Source of the DNA: RPRC01 sp034933285 | GTDB lineage: Bacteria > Desulfobacterota > Desulfuromonadia > Geobacterales > Geobacteraceae | Reading direction: 5' to 3' | DNA: 64,000 nucleotides | NCBI GenBank assembly: GCA_034933285.1 | Contig: JAYFNT010000013.1 | Location: 1 to 64,000, forward strand | Shown: piece by piece, positions 43,321 through 52,060 of the stretch | Layout: every line of letters starts with the position of its first letter | Position numbering within the stretch: position 1 is the stretch's first letter | Translations under genes and position numbers: made by a program | The notes under the pieces: generated by a model | What the model was told of the DNA's origin: nothing | The model's input: only the letters and a program-made list of their open reading frames with translations | The model's database searches: none

Positions 43321-43770
43321 ATGTTGCGCAAGGCCAGGTTGAGAGACGTCAAGGACATACAGAAGCTCCTTACCCATTATGCCAGCCGAGGTGACATGCT
43401 GTCACGCTCGCTGTCCGAACTTTACGAGTCGGTGCGAGACTTCTATGTTTTCGAGGAGGAAGGGAAGCTCATAGGCGCCTGCGCCCTCCATATCATGTGG
43501 GATGACCTTGCCGAGCTGCGGTCGGTTGCCGTCATGGAAGGGGCGACGCGGCACGGGATCGGTACCAGGCTGGTTCAGGCCTGTCTCGATGAAGCGCGCG
43601 AACTGGGGATAAAAAGGGTGTTCTGTCTCACCTACAAGCCCGAATTCTTCGGCGTGTTCGGTTTTCGTATCGTGGACAAAGCGGAACTTCCGCAGAAAGT
43701 CTGGAAAGACTGCATCAATTGCGTTAAGTTTCCGGACTGCGATGAAATTGCAATGTTGCTCGATATGTAG
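43321..43770 (+). CDS. GNAT N-acetyltransferase, short N-acetylglutamate synthase type
   Basis: This 149-residue single GNAT domain has the acetyl-CoA-binding motif TRHGIGTRLVQACLDEARELG near residue 85, written here in two parts (TRHGIGTRL and VQACLDEA), and an arginine-proximal LRSVAV strand before it. The YKPEFFGVFGFRIVDKAELPQKVW end matches the C-terminal domain of ArgA and the short, kinase-less N-acetylglutamate synthases described in several bacteria. Its role in the first step of arginine synthesis is therefore likely but inferred. A GGAG site precedes the ATG, 39 bp after recN. Confidence 0.75.
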   Translation: MLRKARLRDVKDIQKLLTHYASRGDMLSRSLSELYESVRDFYVFEEEGKLIGACALHIMWDDLAELRSVAVMEGATRHGIGTRLVQACLDEARELGIKRVFCLTYKPEFFGVFGFRIVDKAELPQKVWKDCINCVKFPDCDEIAMLLDM

Positions 43771-43786
43771 CTCGAATTAATATTAC

Positions 43787-43880
43787 CCTGAATCCGTGAC
43801 GCCTTCGCGCCTTCGCGAACGGGCAATGCCTCTTGTTTTCGCATTCCGCTCGCACGGCTCTCTGACGTCACGGGTTCAGG
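43787..43880. repeat. Long inverted repeat between the GNAT gene and pmbA
   Basis: CCTGAATCCGTGACG (43787-43801) is matched by CGTCACGGGTTCAGG (43866-43880), 14 of 15 bases complementary, around 64 bp that contain smaller CTTCGCG repeats. The element could be a hairpin in the RNA or a small non-autonomous repeat. It occupies almost all of the 141-bp gap. Confidence 0.65.
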
Positions 43881-43911
43881 ATTACCTTTACCATAACCGG
43901 AAAGTTCCTCC

Positions 43912-45249
43912 ATGAATGCAGAACATATCGCGGATTCGATCCTGAAACTACTCAAGGGACTATCCCTTGACGGCTTTGAAATCACTATAGGAAATTCCCA
44001 TAACCTTTCCATAGAGGTAAAGGATGGAAAGGTAGATACTTTCAAATGTTCCGCGCCGCTAGGTGTGAGCGTAAGAGTGCTCAAATCGGGTGGCATGGGT
44101 TTTTCTTATTCAACCAGCCTGGCCGTTTGCGACCTGGAGCGAATGATTGACAATGCAATTGTCTCCGCTCTTAACCAGACGCCCGATTCCTGGCAGGTTC
44201 TGCCAGGGCCGCGTCGCTATGTAGATCTGCCCGGATTGTTCGATGAAGATCTGGCAGGTGTCGAAGAAGCACGGAAAATCGACTGCGCTATGGAATTGGA
44301 GCGGCTGACGCTGAAAGCGGACCCGAGGGTCAGGCGGGTTCGAAAGGCTGGTTACGGCGAGTCTGAATATCTGGTCTATGTTCGAAATTCCCTCGGCGTC
44401 AAAGGAATGTTTCGCGGCACATCCGTCTCGGCCAGTGTTTCCGCTGTTGCAGAGGAGAACGGTGATTCCCAGATGGGCTGGGATTTCGGCTTCGGCAATT
44501 TCTTCTCAGATATCCATGTAGACCGGATCGCGGCAGCGGCGGCTTCACGCGCCGTTGGTCTCCTGGGCGCCCGCAAAATTCCGACCATGCGCTGTCCCGT
44601 TGTTCTGGACAACCACGTGGCGGCTGACATACTTGAGGTGCTTGCGCCGTCCTTCCTTGCCGAAAACGTGCTCAAGGGCAAGTCGATGCTTGCCGGATGC
44701 GCCGGTCAGCGGCTCTTTTCTGGGACGATGACTATCAGGGACAACGGCTTGCTTCGTGGAGGCATGGCCACGGCGCCCTTTGACGCCGAAGGCGTGCCGC
44801 AGCAGGATACCCTGCTTGTGGAACAAGGGACACTAAAGGCGTTCCTGTATGACAGCTACTGGGCTCGTCGGGACGGGGCGGAATCTACGGGCAACTCAAC
44901 GCGCGGCGGAATTAAAGGGCCTCCGCACCTGGGTGTGACCAACTTTTACATCGAAAACGGCACCGCGCCTGCCGGTGACCTTTTGGCCGGCATTGCAAGA
45001 GGGGTGCTGATCACGGATGTGATGGGCATGCATACGGCAAACCCGATATCCGGTGATTTTTCCGTTGGCGCAAGCGGTTTCCTGGTGGAAAACGGGGCTA
45101 TTTCATACCCGGTAAAGGAAATCGCTTTGTCGGGAAACATTATCGAGCTTTTTGCCAATATCGACATGGTGGGGAGTGATCTTCGATTTTTCGGAAGCGT
45201 CGGCTCACCCTCGCTGCTGATCAGCGCCCTGGATGTGAGCGGGAATTGA
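43912..45249 (+). CDS. pmbA: PmbA/TldE-type metalloprotease-related protein
   Basis: This 445-residue protein of the TldD/PmbA family. TldE (PmbA) and TldD together process microcin B17 and degrade the CcdA antitoxin in E. coli; TldD carries the HExxxH zinc motif, and this protein, like PmbA, does not show it. The family blocks SVRVLKSGGMGFSYS near residue 57 and NSTRGGIKGPPHLGVTNFYI near 330 (given as NSTRGGIKGPPHL here) are present. No tldD is nearby. A weak CCGGAAAG ribosome-binding site precedes the ATG. Confidence 0.88.
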   Translation: MNAEHIADSILKLLKGLSLDGFEITIGNSHNLSIEVKDGKVDTFKCSAPLGVSVRVLKSGGMGFSYSTSLAVCDLERMIDNAIVSALNQTPDSWQVLPGPRRYVDLPGLFDEDLAGVEEARKIDCAMELERLTLKADPRVRRVRKAGYGESEYLVYVRNSLGVKGMFRGTSVSASVSAVAEENGDSQMGWDFGFGNFFSDIHVDRIAAAAASRAVGLLGARKIPTMRCPVVLDNHVAADILEVLAPSFLAENVLKGKSMLAGCAGQRLFSGTMTIRDNGLLRGGMATAPFDAEGVPQQDTLLVEQGTLKAFLYDSYWARRDGAESTGNSTRGGIKGPPHLGVTNFYIENGTAPAGDLLAGIARGVLITDVMGMHTANPISGDFSVGASGFLVENGAISYPVKEIALSGNIIELFANIDMVGSDLRFFGSVGSPSLLISALDVSGN

Positions 45250-45253
45250 TACA

Positions 45254-45323
45254 GGCAATAGGCGATAGGCACGGGGCAATGGGCAATAGGCAATGGGCAA
45301 TAGGCACGGGGCAATGGGCAATA
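45254..45323 (+). repeat. Ten tandem copies of a 7-bp repeat (GGCAATA type)
   Basis: Ten exact-length heptamers follow each other with no gaps: GGCAATA, GGCGATA, GGCACGG, GGCAATG, GGCAATA, GGCAATG, GGCAATA, GGCACGG, GGCAATG, GGCAATA. The array starts just after the pmbA stop. Its complement appears as a five-copy array about 100 bp downstream in opposite orientation. Confidence 0.92.
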
Positions 45324-45424
45324 GGAAAAAGTCTTGATGTGAAAAAATGATCGGCATTGACGTATTTTTTCCAAAAAAATCCCGCCTGCAGCAAGCAGTT
45401 GTCATATGTCTTTTAGAAATTTCC

Positions 45425-45459
45425 TATAGCCTATAGCCCATTGCCTATTGCCTATAGCC
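45425..45459 (-). repeat. Five tandem copies of the same 7-bp repeat, inverted
   Basis: TATAGCC, TATAGCC, CATTGCC, TATTGCC and TATAGCC are the reverse-complement form of the GGCAATA heptamer and GGCTATA variants. The array ends 26 bp before the acnB start codon, close to its ribosome-binding site, so the two arrays could fold together across about 100 bp. Confidence 0.88.
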
Positions 45460-45485
45460 TGATTTTATCCATATGGAGAATATAT

Positions 45486-48029
45486 ATGATTGAAGCATAC
45501 CTGAGGGACGAGGCGGAACGGAAGAAACTCGGCATACCGCCTCGTCCCCTGGATATTGACCAGACCAAAGCGATTTGCCGACTGCTGCTGGATCCGCCTG
45601 ATGGCAAGGAGGCCTTTCTTCTTGGTTTGTTGAAGGAGCGGGTCTCACCAGGTGTCGATCCCGCTGCGCAGGTCAAGGCTGATTTTCTCGGGCGCATCTT
45701 GTCCGGAGAGGTGAATTCTCCTCTGATGTCCCCCGTTGATGCCGTACGTATTCTTGGAGACATGCTGGGAGGCTACAATATCAGGCCACTGATCGCTGCG
45801 TTGCAGAATCGGGACTTGGAAGAAGCAGCTGCGGCAGCACTGTCCAGAAACATTCTGGTGTATGACGCGTTTGAAGAAGTGGCGGCTCTTTCTGAAACTG
45901 TTCCGGCCGCTGCCAGGGTCCTGAGGTCATGGGCCGCTGCCGAATGGTTCACCAGCCGGCAGCCACTGCCCGATATGATCCGGGTGAAGATTTACAAGGT
46001 CGACGGAGAAATCAACACTGATGATTTCTCGCCTGCCGGCGATGCCTGGAGCAGGCCGGACATCCCCCTGCATGCCTTGTCCATGGGCAAAACGAGGTTC
46101 CCCGGAGGAATCGAAACCATTGCGGAGTATCGAAAAGAGGGTTTTCAGGTGGCGTTTGCCGGAGATGTGGTGGGTACCGGCTCGTCGAGGAAATCAGCCT
46201 GTAACAGCCTGTTGTGGCACATAGGCGGGGATATCCCCTCTGTGCCGAACAAGAAGCGGGGAGGAGTGATACTCGGTGGAGTCATCGCCCCGATTTTCTT
46301 CAACACGGCCCAGGATTCCGGCGCCCTGCCGATCCGCTGCGATGTAACATCCTTAAAGAGCGGCGACATCGTAATAATAGACACTTTAAACGGCAGGATA
46401 ACCTCGGAAGATGGAACGGTCCTCACCACCTTCACATTGAAACCGGAAACTCTTGCAGACGAATACCGGGCAGGAGGACGCATTCCGCTCATAATCGGCC
46501 GGGCTCTCACCGAAAGGGCAAGAAAGGCGCTCGGATTGGACGGGATGACGATTTTCGCTTCGGTTCGAAATCCCGTGCCTGCCCCGGATCAGCCCTACAC
46601 CCTTGCGCAGAAAATGGTGGGACGCGCCTGCGGATTGCCCGGTGTGCTGCCCGGCACCGCATGCGAACCCCGCATGACGACAGTCGGGTCCCAGGACACC
46701 ACCGGGCCGATGACCGCGGACGAGTTGAAGGAACTGGCCTGCCTCCGCTTCCAGGCGCCCCTTTTCATGCAGTCCTTCTGCCATACGGCAGCCTACCCCA
46801 AACCGTCCGACGTGTCCATGCACAGGACGCTTCCCGATTTCGTGGCTGACCGGGGAGGGGTTGCGCTCCGGCCGGGCGACGGCATCATTCACAACTGGCT
46901 GAACCGGCTCATCCTTCCCGATACGGTCGGTACGGGCGGAGATTCCCACACCCGTTTTCCCATCGGCATCTCATTCCCCGCGGGATCAGGTCTCGTGGCA
47001 TTTGCCGGTGCACTGGGCTTCATGCCCCTGGACATGCCGGAGAGCGTCCTCGTGCGCTTTGTCGGCAAACCGAATCCGGGTATAACCGTGCGTGATCTGG
47101 TGAACGCCGTTCCACTGGCGGCTATTCGCCAGGGGCATCTCACTGTGCCCAAAAAGAACAAGAAGAACGTCTTCAACGGGCGCATCATGGAGATTGAGGG
47201 GCTTCCGAACCTCCCGGTGGACGAGGCCTTCGAACTGACCAATTCGGCCGCTGAAAGAAGCGCCGCCGCCGCGTGCATCAGGCTTTCCAAAGAGCGTGTA
47301 GCTGACCATCTCCGTTCTAACGCCGCGCTTATGAACAGGATGATCGAAGATGGCTACCGGGACGCCGATGCACTTAGGCGTCGCATCGAGGCCGTGGAGG
47401 AGTCGCTGTCCAGGCCTGATCTGCTGGCGCCTGACGAGGGCGCGGAATATGCCGCGATCATCGAAGTCGACCTGTCCCGCATAAGCGAGCCGATTGTAGC
47501 CTGTCCCAATGATCCTGACGATGTCCGTCTTTTGTCGGAAATTGCCGGGATACCCATACATGATGTGTTCATAGGATCCTGTATGACGAGCATAGGGCAT
47601 TTCCGTGCCAGTGCCGAAATCTGGAAAGGCGGAAAGTTCAACCGGGCCGTGCGGACCTGGATCTGCCCGCCGACCCGTATGGACAGCGCCCGACTGCGTG
47701 AAGAAGGGTTGTATTCCGTTTTCGGCGCCGTGGGGGCCCGCGTCGAGATACCGGGCTGTTCACTCTGCATGGGCAACCAGGCCAGGGTGCCTGATGGCGT
47801 CACGGTTTTCTCGACATCGACGCGAAACTTCGACAACCGGATGGGGAACGGTGCGCGTGTCTATCTCGGCTCTGCCGAGTTGGCGGCCATCATATCAGTC
47901 CTTGGACGCATACCGACGGTGGAAGAATACCTCGAAATTTACCGACGGCATATCGAGCCCGAAAAAGACAAAATCTACCGTGTCCTGGCTTTTCAAGATT
48001 CGGAAGGATATGGCGCAAAAAAGAGTTGA
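45486..48029 (+). CDS. acnB: Aconitate hydratase B
   Basis: AcnB (847 residues) interconverts citrate and isocitrate in the TCA cycle and, in E. coli, also acts on 2-methylisocitrate and binds mRNA as an apo-protein. The domain order is that of AcnB: helical domain first, swivel domain (DGEINTDDFSPAGDAWSRPD near residue 170) second, then the [4Fe-4S] core with its cysteines in FIGSCMTSIGHFR near 698 and CSLCMGNQ near 757. The ATG at 45486 has GGAG upstream; an in-frame earlier start would lie inside the inverted heptamer array. The tRNA-Gly promoter overlaps its end. Confidence 0.97.
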   Translation: MIEAYLRDEAERKKLGIPPRPLDIDQTKAICRLLLDPPDGKEAFLLGLLKERVSPGVDPAAQVKADFLGRILSGEVNSPLMSPVDAVRILGDMLGGYNIRPLIAALQNRDLEEAAAAALSRNILVYDAFEEVAALSETVPAAARVLRSWAAAEWFTSRQPLPDMIRVKIYKVDGEINTDDFSPAGDAWSRPDIPLHALSMGKTRFPGGIETIAEYRKEGFQVAFAGDVVGTGSSRKSACNSLLWHIGGDIPSVPNKKRGGVILGGVIAPIFFNTAQDSGALPIRCDVTSLKSGDIVIIDTLNGRITSEDGTVLTTFTLKPETLADEYRAGGRIPLIIGRALTERARKALGLDGMTIFASVRNPVPAPDQPYTLAQKMVGRACGLPGVLPGTACEPRMTTVGSQDTTGPMTADELKELACLRFQAPLFMQSFCHTAAYPKPSDVSMHRTLPDFVADRGGVALRPGDGIIHNWLNRLILPDTVGTGGDSHTRFPIGISFPAGSGLVAFAGALGFMPLDMPESVLVRFVGKPNPGITVRDLVNAVPLAAIRQGHLTVPKKNKKNVFNGRIMEIEGLPNLPVDEAFELTNSAAERSAAAACIRLSKERVADHLRSNAALMNRMIEDGYRDADALRRRIEAVEESLSRPDLLAPDEGAEYAAIIEVDLSRISEPIVACPNDPDDVRLLSEIAGIPIHDVFIGSCMTSIGHFRASAEIWKGGKFNRAVRTWICPPTRMDSARLREEGLYSVFGAVGARVEIPGCSLCMGNQARVPDGVTVFSTSTRNFDNRMGNGARVYLGSAELAAIISVLGRIPTVEEYLEIYRRHIEPEKDKIYRVLAFQDSEGYGAKKS

Positions 48030-48054
48030 CTCCGTTAGCTCTCTTTGGTATAAA
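48026..48054 (+). promoter_or_regulatory. Promoter of tRNA-Gly
   Basis: TTGACT (48026-48031), a 17-base spacer and TATAAA (48049-48054) make a strong sigma-70 promoter. Its -35 box overlaps the acnB stop codon, so the tRNA has its own promoter inside the end of the gene. Transcription should begin about 10 bases ahead of the mature tRNA. Confidence 0.75.
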
Positions 48055-48071
48055 TCAAAAGCTCTCGATGA

Positions 48072-48146
<75 letters not shown>

Positions 48147-48156
48147 GACTAACTCT

Positions 48157-48187
48157 GGGACCTGGTTTTATGCCAGGTCCCTTTTTT
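48157..48187 (+). terminator. Intrinsic terminator after tRNA-Gly
   Basis: A nine-base stem (GGGACCTGG with CCAGGTCCC, seven-base loop) is followed by six T. It ends the tRNA transcript. Confidence 0.88.
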
Positions 48188-48342
48188 GATGACTCACATA
48201 AATCCGCATGTAACTTTTGCTGAAAAAAGCGCGTGTCTCCACAGACAGTATAAGTTCAAAAAAATCTCTAAAATATTTTTTGAATGTGGAACTTTTCTTT
48301 CGCCTTGCTTGTCTCATACCTTAAAAGGATGCAAACAGGTAT

Positions 48343-48356
48343 TTCCCACATGGGAA
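48343..48356. promoter_or_regulatory. TTCCCACATGGGAA palindrome upstream of a small secreted protein
   Basis: Six-base arms TTCCCA and TGGGAA flank a two-base centre, 54 bp before the start codon of the small secreted protein. It is a plausible operator or leader hairpin; no regulator is implied. Confidence 0.35.
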
Positions 48357-48409
48357 TATCACATCACAAATGGAATGAGAGCGAGTATCAACCAGAAAAG
48401 GAGGCTGTA

Positions 48410-48685
48410 ATGAAAAAATCCGTCATGGGTAAAAGCGCAATGTTATTGGCTGCAGTAGCACTGATAGGCACAATCAGCGTGTCGGTTGCCGGGGCCGGGG
48501 ATGCACCGGTGAAAAAAAAGGGGCCGGCATTGCAGCAACTCGAAGATTTGGCGGGAAAGAAGATCGAAGATGTCAAGGTTCCGGAAGTTTCAAAACCCAC
48601 GCCGGCAAAGAGCAGTTACGACGTAAACAAGTCAAGCTCATCTTATGATGTGAATAATTCATCATCCACGGCTAAAGGGAAATAA
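48410..48685 (+). CDS. Small secreted protein with SYDVN repeat
   Basis: This 91-residue protein has a signal peptide (residues 1-30; MLLAAVALIGTISVSVAGAGD) and a short basic mature part. Near the end an SSYDVN unit occurs twice in a serine-rich stretch (SSYDVNKSSSSYDVNNSSS), the kind of repeat seen in surface-exposed or self-associating peptides. No family is recognised. AAGGAGG lies at ideal spacing before the ATG at 48410. It stands alone between tRNA-Gly and rnc with its own terminator, so it is a separate transcription unit. Confidence 0.7.
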   Translation: MKKSVMGKSAMLLAAVALIGTISVSVAGAGDAPVKKKGPALQQLEDLAGKKIEDVKVPEVSKPTPAKSSYDVNKSSSSYDVNNSSSTAKGK

Positions 48686-48773
48686 CCGTAACTGGAGAAG
48701 GATGAAACAGGCAGTTTCGTCAAAGCTACAGTTGCGCTGCAAACGATTTTGCGGCTGAGATCCGTAGAATGAA

Positions 48774-48811
48774 AAAGAGCTTGTCGGAAAAACCGGCAAG
48801 CTCTTTTTTTC
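48774..48811 (+). terminator. Intrinsic terminator after the small secreted protein
   Basis: AAAGAGCTTGTCGG pairs with CCGGCAAGCTCTTT (one G-T pair) around AAAAA, followed by a T-run. It ends the unit of the small secreted protein, 87 bp ahead of rnc. Confidence 0.85.
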
Positions 48812-48897
48812 ATTGAAGATATTGAATATCCTTTTGTATAAAGGTAGGATGCATAAGAAACTCCGACGATTTGCAATTCTGCTGCAAAGGTTCAATC

Positions 48898-49650
48898 ATG
48901 TCCGAAAATACGAAGAAACGCGTCTTGCCGCCTTCTCAACGCGATCATTCACTTTCCCGGCTGGAATCTGAGATAGGTTACTGTTTCAAAGACCGGCGAC
49001 TGCTTTATCAGGCCCTTACCCACAGTTCCTATGCTTGCCAGAGCAGAAGGCCGGGCGTACTTGACAACGAGCGGATGGAATTCTACGGGGATGCGGTGCT
49101 GGGCTTTCTGGTCAGCAAAATGCTGCTCAGACGCTTTCCACAAAGTGACGAAGGAAGCCTCTCCTGCGCCAGGGCATCGATCGTCGATACTGAAACCCTC
49201 GCATCTCTGGCGGAGCGCGTACACCTGGGAAGATTCCTGTTTTTGGGCTCAGGTGAAGAAAAATCCGGCGGGAGAATGAAAAAATCGGTTCTCGCCAATT
49301 CCTTCGAGGCGCTGACAGCAGCCGTATGTCTTGATGGAGGAATAGCAAGCGCGGAACGGTTCGTGGACAGGTTCTTCAGCCCGCTGCTGCCCGCGGATGC
49401 GTTGCAGGACGAGGGGAAAGACTTCAAGACGAAACTTCAGGAACTTTCCCATGCTGTGGGCTGCAATCCCCCAGTTTACATTGTGGATGATGTAAGCGGG
49501 CCTGACCATGATCTCATGTTCAGGGTGACCGTCATTGTTGGGGATGACTGTTTTGGCAAAGGTACCGGCAAGACCAGGAAGGAAGCTGAGCAGGCTGCGG
49601 CAAGGGAAGGGCTGATGCTGCTGCAGGAGGACCTGCGACGTTTATCCTGA
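48898..49650 (+). CDS. rnc: Ribonuclease III
   Basis: RNase III (250 residues) cuts double-stranded RNA in rRNA processing and mRNA decay. The catalytic-domain signature NERMEFYGDAVLGFLV near residue 59 and the later acidic residues are present, followed by a double-stranded-RNA-binding domain at about 180-248 (TKLQELSHAVG, KTRKEAEQAAAREGL). The N-terminus is longer than usual by about 20 residues. The ATG at 48898 has AAAGG upstream. The end overlaps that of the leftward thioesterase gene by 9 bp. Confidence 0.95.
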   Translation: MSENTKKRVLPPSQRDHSLSRLESEIGYCFKDRRLLYQALTHSSYACQSRRPGVLDNERMEFYGDAVLGFLVSKMLLRRFPQSDEGSLSCARASIVDTETLASLAERVHLGRFLFLGSGEEKSGGRMKKSVLANSFEALTAAVCLDGGIASAERFVDRFFSPLLPADALQDEGKDFKTKLQELSHAVGCNPPVYIVDDVSGPDHDLMFRVTVIVGDDCFGKGTGKTRKEAEQAAAREGLMLLQEDLRRLS

Positions 49651-50103
49651 GGTTGCAATCGCTACATAGTTTCCCGAGAATTCGACCGCGGTCCGATTGC
49701 CGCTCATCATGACCGCAGTCAACAGTATTTTCCCGCGCCCCCTGTTTCCGACATCATTTATGAATTGTTCAAACGTCGGTGTGTCGGGCAGTTTACAGCG
49801 TGCTGTCAGGACATCTTTAACAGGCAGCGTATAAGTGATCGAACTTTTGTGGATCATTACATCCGATGGAATGCCCGCTTCCCTGAGTTTGAGGTGAAGC
49901 AGGCCCCAACCCGAAAGTACGAGCAAAGAAAAAATACTCCCGCCGAAAGCGGTACCTTTGTCGTTGACGTTCGGTTCGAGGGGGGCTCTGAGCACCAGAG
50001 ATTTCCCGTCATATCCGTCTACCCTGATCTGCATGCCTCCGGTTATGGGTATGCTGGTGTAAAACAGATTTTCAAGATAGCTGGCGGAGTTCAATAGATT
50101 CAT
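49642..50103 (-). CDS. Hotdog-fold thioesterase (YiiD C-terminal domain type)
   Basis: This 153-residue protein consists of one hotdog domain of the kind found at the C-terminus of YiiD: the NDKGTAFGGSIFSLLVLSGW helix near residue 46 and the KSSITYTLPV strand near 87 match. Such domains hydrolyse acyl-CoA or acyl-ACP thioesters; the substrate is unknown. The ATG at 50103 is closer to the fold start than a TTG four codons earlier, though its ribosome-binding site is very close. It is coupled to the DUF445 gene upstream. Confidence 0.78.
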   Translation of the reverse strand: MNLLNSASYLENLFYTSIPITGGMQIRVDGYDGKSLVLRAPLEPNVNDKGTAFGGSIFSLLVLSGWGLLHLKLREAGIPSDVMIHKSSITYTLPVKDVLTARCKLPDTPTFEQFINDVGNRGRGKILLTAVMMSGNRTAVEFSGNYVAIATSG

Positions 50104-50111
50104 TTCCTTTC

Positions 50112-51371
50112 TCAAAACTGCAATGAAATCGCATGGAGCAAGAGTCCGATCATGCCTCCAACCAGGGTTCCGTTCATCCTGATGAACTGCAGGTCGGAAC
50201 CGATGCTCAACTCGATTTCACTGACAAAATCGTCTTCTTCCCACTGCTTTATTGTTCCTGATACATGCTTGGAGAATCCCGATCTAAGATCGTCGGCGTA
50301 CTTTACGACCACCGTTTCCAGGTGCTGGTTGATGGAATCTTTCAGGTCAATGTTTTTAGAAAGGGTGTTTCCAAGCCCTACCGCGGCTGCTGAAATATGC
50401 TCGCGAATTCGCGATTTGGGTTGATCAAGGTCGTTGCGCAGCCATGCCTCAAGATCCGCGCAGAGATTTTTTATGTAGTCCGAAAGCTGCAGGTTGTTTA
50501 TCAGGTTCTGTTTCATTGACTCCATACCGGATCTCAATGCCTGATCATACCTGAGCCTGGCTGAGAAGTCGGACAAAATGTCGTCGAAATGTCTCCGCAG
50601 TTCATGTGCTGGATCTTCGTTCACTTTCCGGATAAATCCGTTGATCTTTTTGGCTATTTTTTCTCCGGCCCCTTTGGCGAACTGCTCCCGGTTCGGGATG
50701 AATTTGACCAGAAGCGGATATTCGGTTGAGCACCAATCGTCGATTGCACGGGCGATCTTTTCCTGGGAATCCGGCAGCGCCAGCCAGTCGGCAAGGCGTC
50801 TGAGAAGTTCGTCAAGCACGGACTGATGACGATTGTCTTTTCGCAGTATGTCGATTATCGTTCCCACAGAAGACGGCAGGTCAACCGTGCTGATGCGGTT
50901 GTTTATGGCTGCCAGCATGATAGCCCTTACCCGCTCGTCATCAATGAAATCGAGTGATTCTGATATTACCCGGGTGACCCCCCTTGCCAGTCCCGCGGCG
51001 TTTTTTTCCGACATGAGATAGGATGAGAGGTGGTCCGCAGGGTTAAGCTTCCTGACTTTCACTACCAGTGCCTCGGTGGCCAGAAACTTGTCCCGAATGA
51101 ACTCGGCGAGGCTGTCGGCAATCGCTTCTTTCTTGTTGGGTATTATGGCAGTATGGGGGATGGGGATCCCAAGGGGATGCCTGAAAAGCGCAACGACTGC
51201 GAACCAGTCCGCAAGTGCGCCGATCATGGCCGCTTCCGAAAATGCGCCGATCCATTGCCAGATGCCGTGACTTTCCAGGCAACGCGCCGTAACGAACAGT
51301 ATCCCGGCACAAACCATCATTGCCAAAGCCAATGCCTTGTTTTTGCGCAAGGCGCGAATTTTATGATCCAT
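50112..51371 (-). CDS. DUF445 family membrane protein
   Basis: This 419-residue protein of the DUF445 (YjiN) family, of unknown function, is anchored by hydrophobic helices at both ends: about residues 14-31 (ALALAMMVCAGILFV) and the last 20 (LVGGMIGLLLHAISLQF). The family signature GALADWFAVVALFRHPLGIP near residue 50 is clear, and the long helical middle is predicted to lie in the periplasm. Two consecutive ATG codons follow a GAGGAG; the second is better spaced. It precedes the thioesterase gene by 8 bp. Confidence 0.85.
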   Translation of the reverse strand: MDHKIRALRKNKALALAMMVCAGILFVTARCLESHGIWQWIGAFSEAAMIGALADWFAVVALFRHPLGIPIPHTAIIPNKKEAIADSLAEFIRDKFLATEALVVKVRKLNPADHLSSYLMSEKNAAGLARGVTRVISESLDFIDDERVRAIMLAAINNRISTVDLPSSVGTIIDILRKDNRHQSVLDELLRRLADWLALPDSQEKIARAIDDWCSTEYPLLVKFIPNREQFAKGAGEKIAKKINGFIRKVNEDPAHELRRHFDDILSDFSARLRYDQALRSGMESMKQNLINNLQLSDYIKNLCADLEAWLRNDLDQPKSRIREHISAAAVGLGNTLSKNIDLKDSINQHLETVVVKYADDLRSGFSKHVSGTIKQWEEDDFVSEIELSIGSDLQFIRMNGTLVGGMIGLLLHAISLQF

Positions 51372-51517
51372 CATTACTCCTCGAAAGTTGGGAATTGGGT
51401 ATAATCGCGGACGAAGGTGTGTATTTATCAGGAAGTTCGATCCCGGGCAACAGCAATTTCTTCCAATCTGAAAAAATCCTGCATTTCACATCATTGGATG
51501 AGAAATCAGGGGGAGTT

Positions 51518-51982
51518 TCAAACTATTATATTCACATCAATATTTTCGTTTTCTACTGAAAGAAGAGCGTGGGAACCGGGACCTTGGCCGGCTTTCATGC
51601 TTCCCGGATTTACGAAAAGGATTCCTTTGCGATGTTCTATTGAGGCAATATGAGTATGGCCATAGAGGACCACTCGGACATCGTCGCGTTCCGCCCGCCG
51701 CAGCAATCGTTCGAGTCCCGACTTCACCTGGAACAGGTCTCCGTGAGTCATGAGGAACCTGTTGCCTTCGATGGTCGCAAGAAGTTCCCTTGGCGCAACG
51801 CCGCGCGGATCGCAATTACCGGAGACACAGAGTACGGGAATTTCGAGTGCTATCCCAATACATACGGCATCATCGTGATTGTCTCCGAGGTGAATCAAGG
51901 TCGTCAGATCGGAGTATCGTGAAAGTGCCTGAACTGCGCAGGGATAATTACCATGAGTGTCGGACAGTACCGCTATTTTCAT
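51518..51982 (-). CDS. YfcE/MJ0936-type metallophosphodiesterase
   Basis: This 154-residue calcineurin-like phosphoesterase carries every metal-ligand motif of the family in order: SDTHGN, HLGDNHDD, SGNCD, MTHGD and LYGHTH. Members hydrolyse phosphodiesters or cyclic nucleotides with manganese; the natural substrate is seldom known. Its ATG has no clear ribosome-binding site. It lies 78 bp downstream of the NtrC-type regulator in the same direction and could be cotranscribed. Confidence 0.88.
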   Translation of the reverse strand: MKIAVLSDTHGNYPCAVQALSRYSDLTTLIHLGDNHDDAVCIGIALEIPVLCVSGNCDPRGVAPRELLATIEGNRFLMTHGDLFQVKSGLERLLRRAERDDVRVVLYGHTHIASIEHRKGILFVNPGSMKAGQGPGSHALLSVENENIDVNIIV

Positions 51983-52060
51983 GAACGAATCAGGTTTCCA
52001 CGCAGTACCGGATAACCGGCCCGCATCAAGGAAAACAAATAGGGGCCGGAGCCCAAAAGG

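Noticed and set aside
48702..48758. 18-codon frame (MKQAVSSKLQLRCKRFCG) after the small secreted protein
   Set aside because: It has a GGAG four bases upstream but is too short to judge without conservation data.
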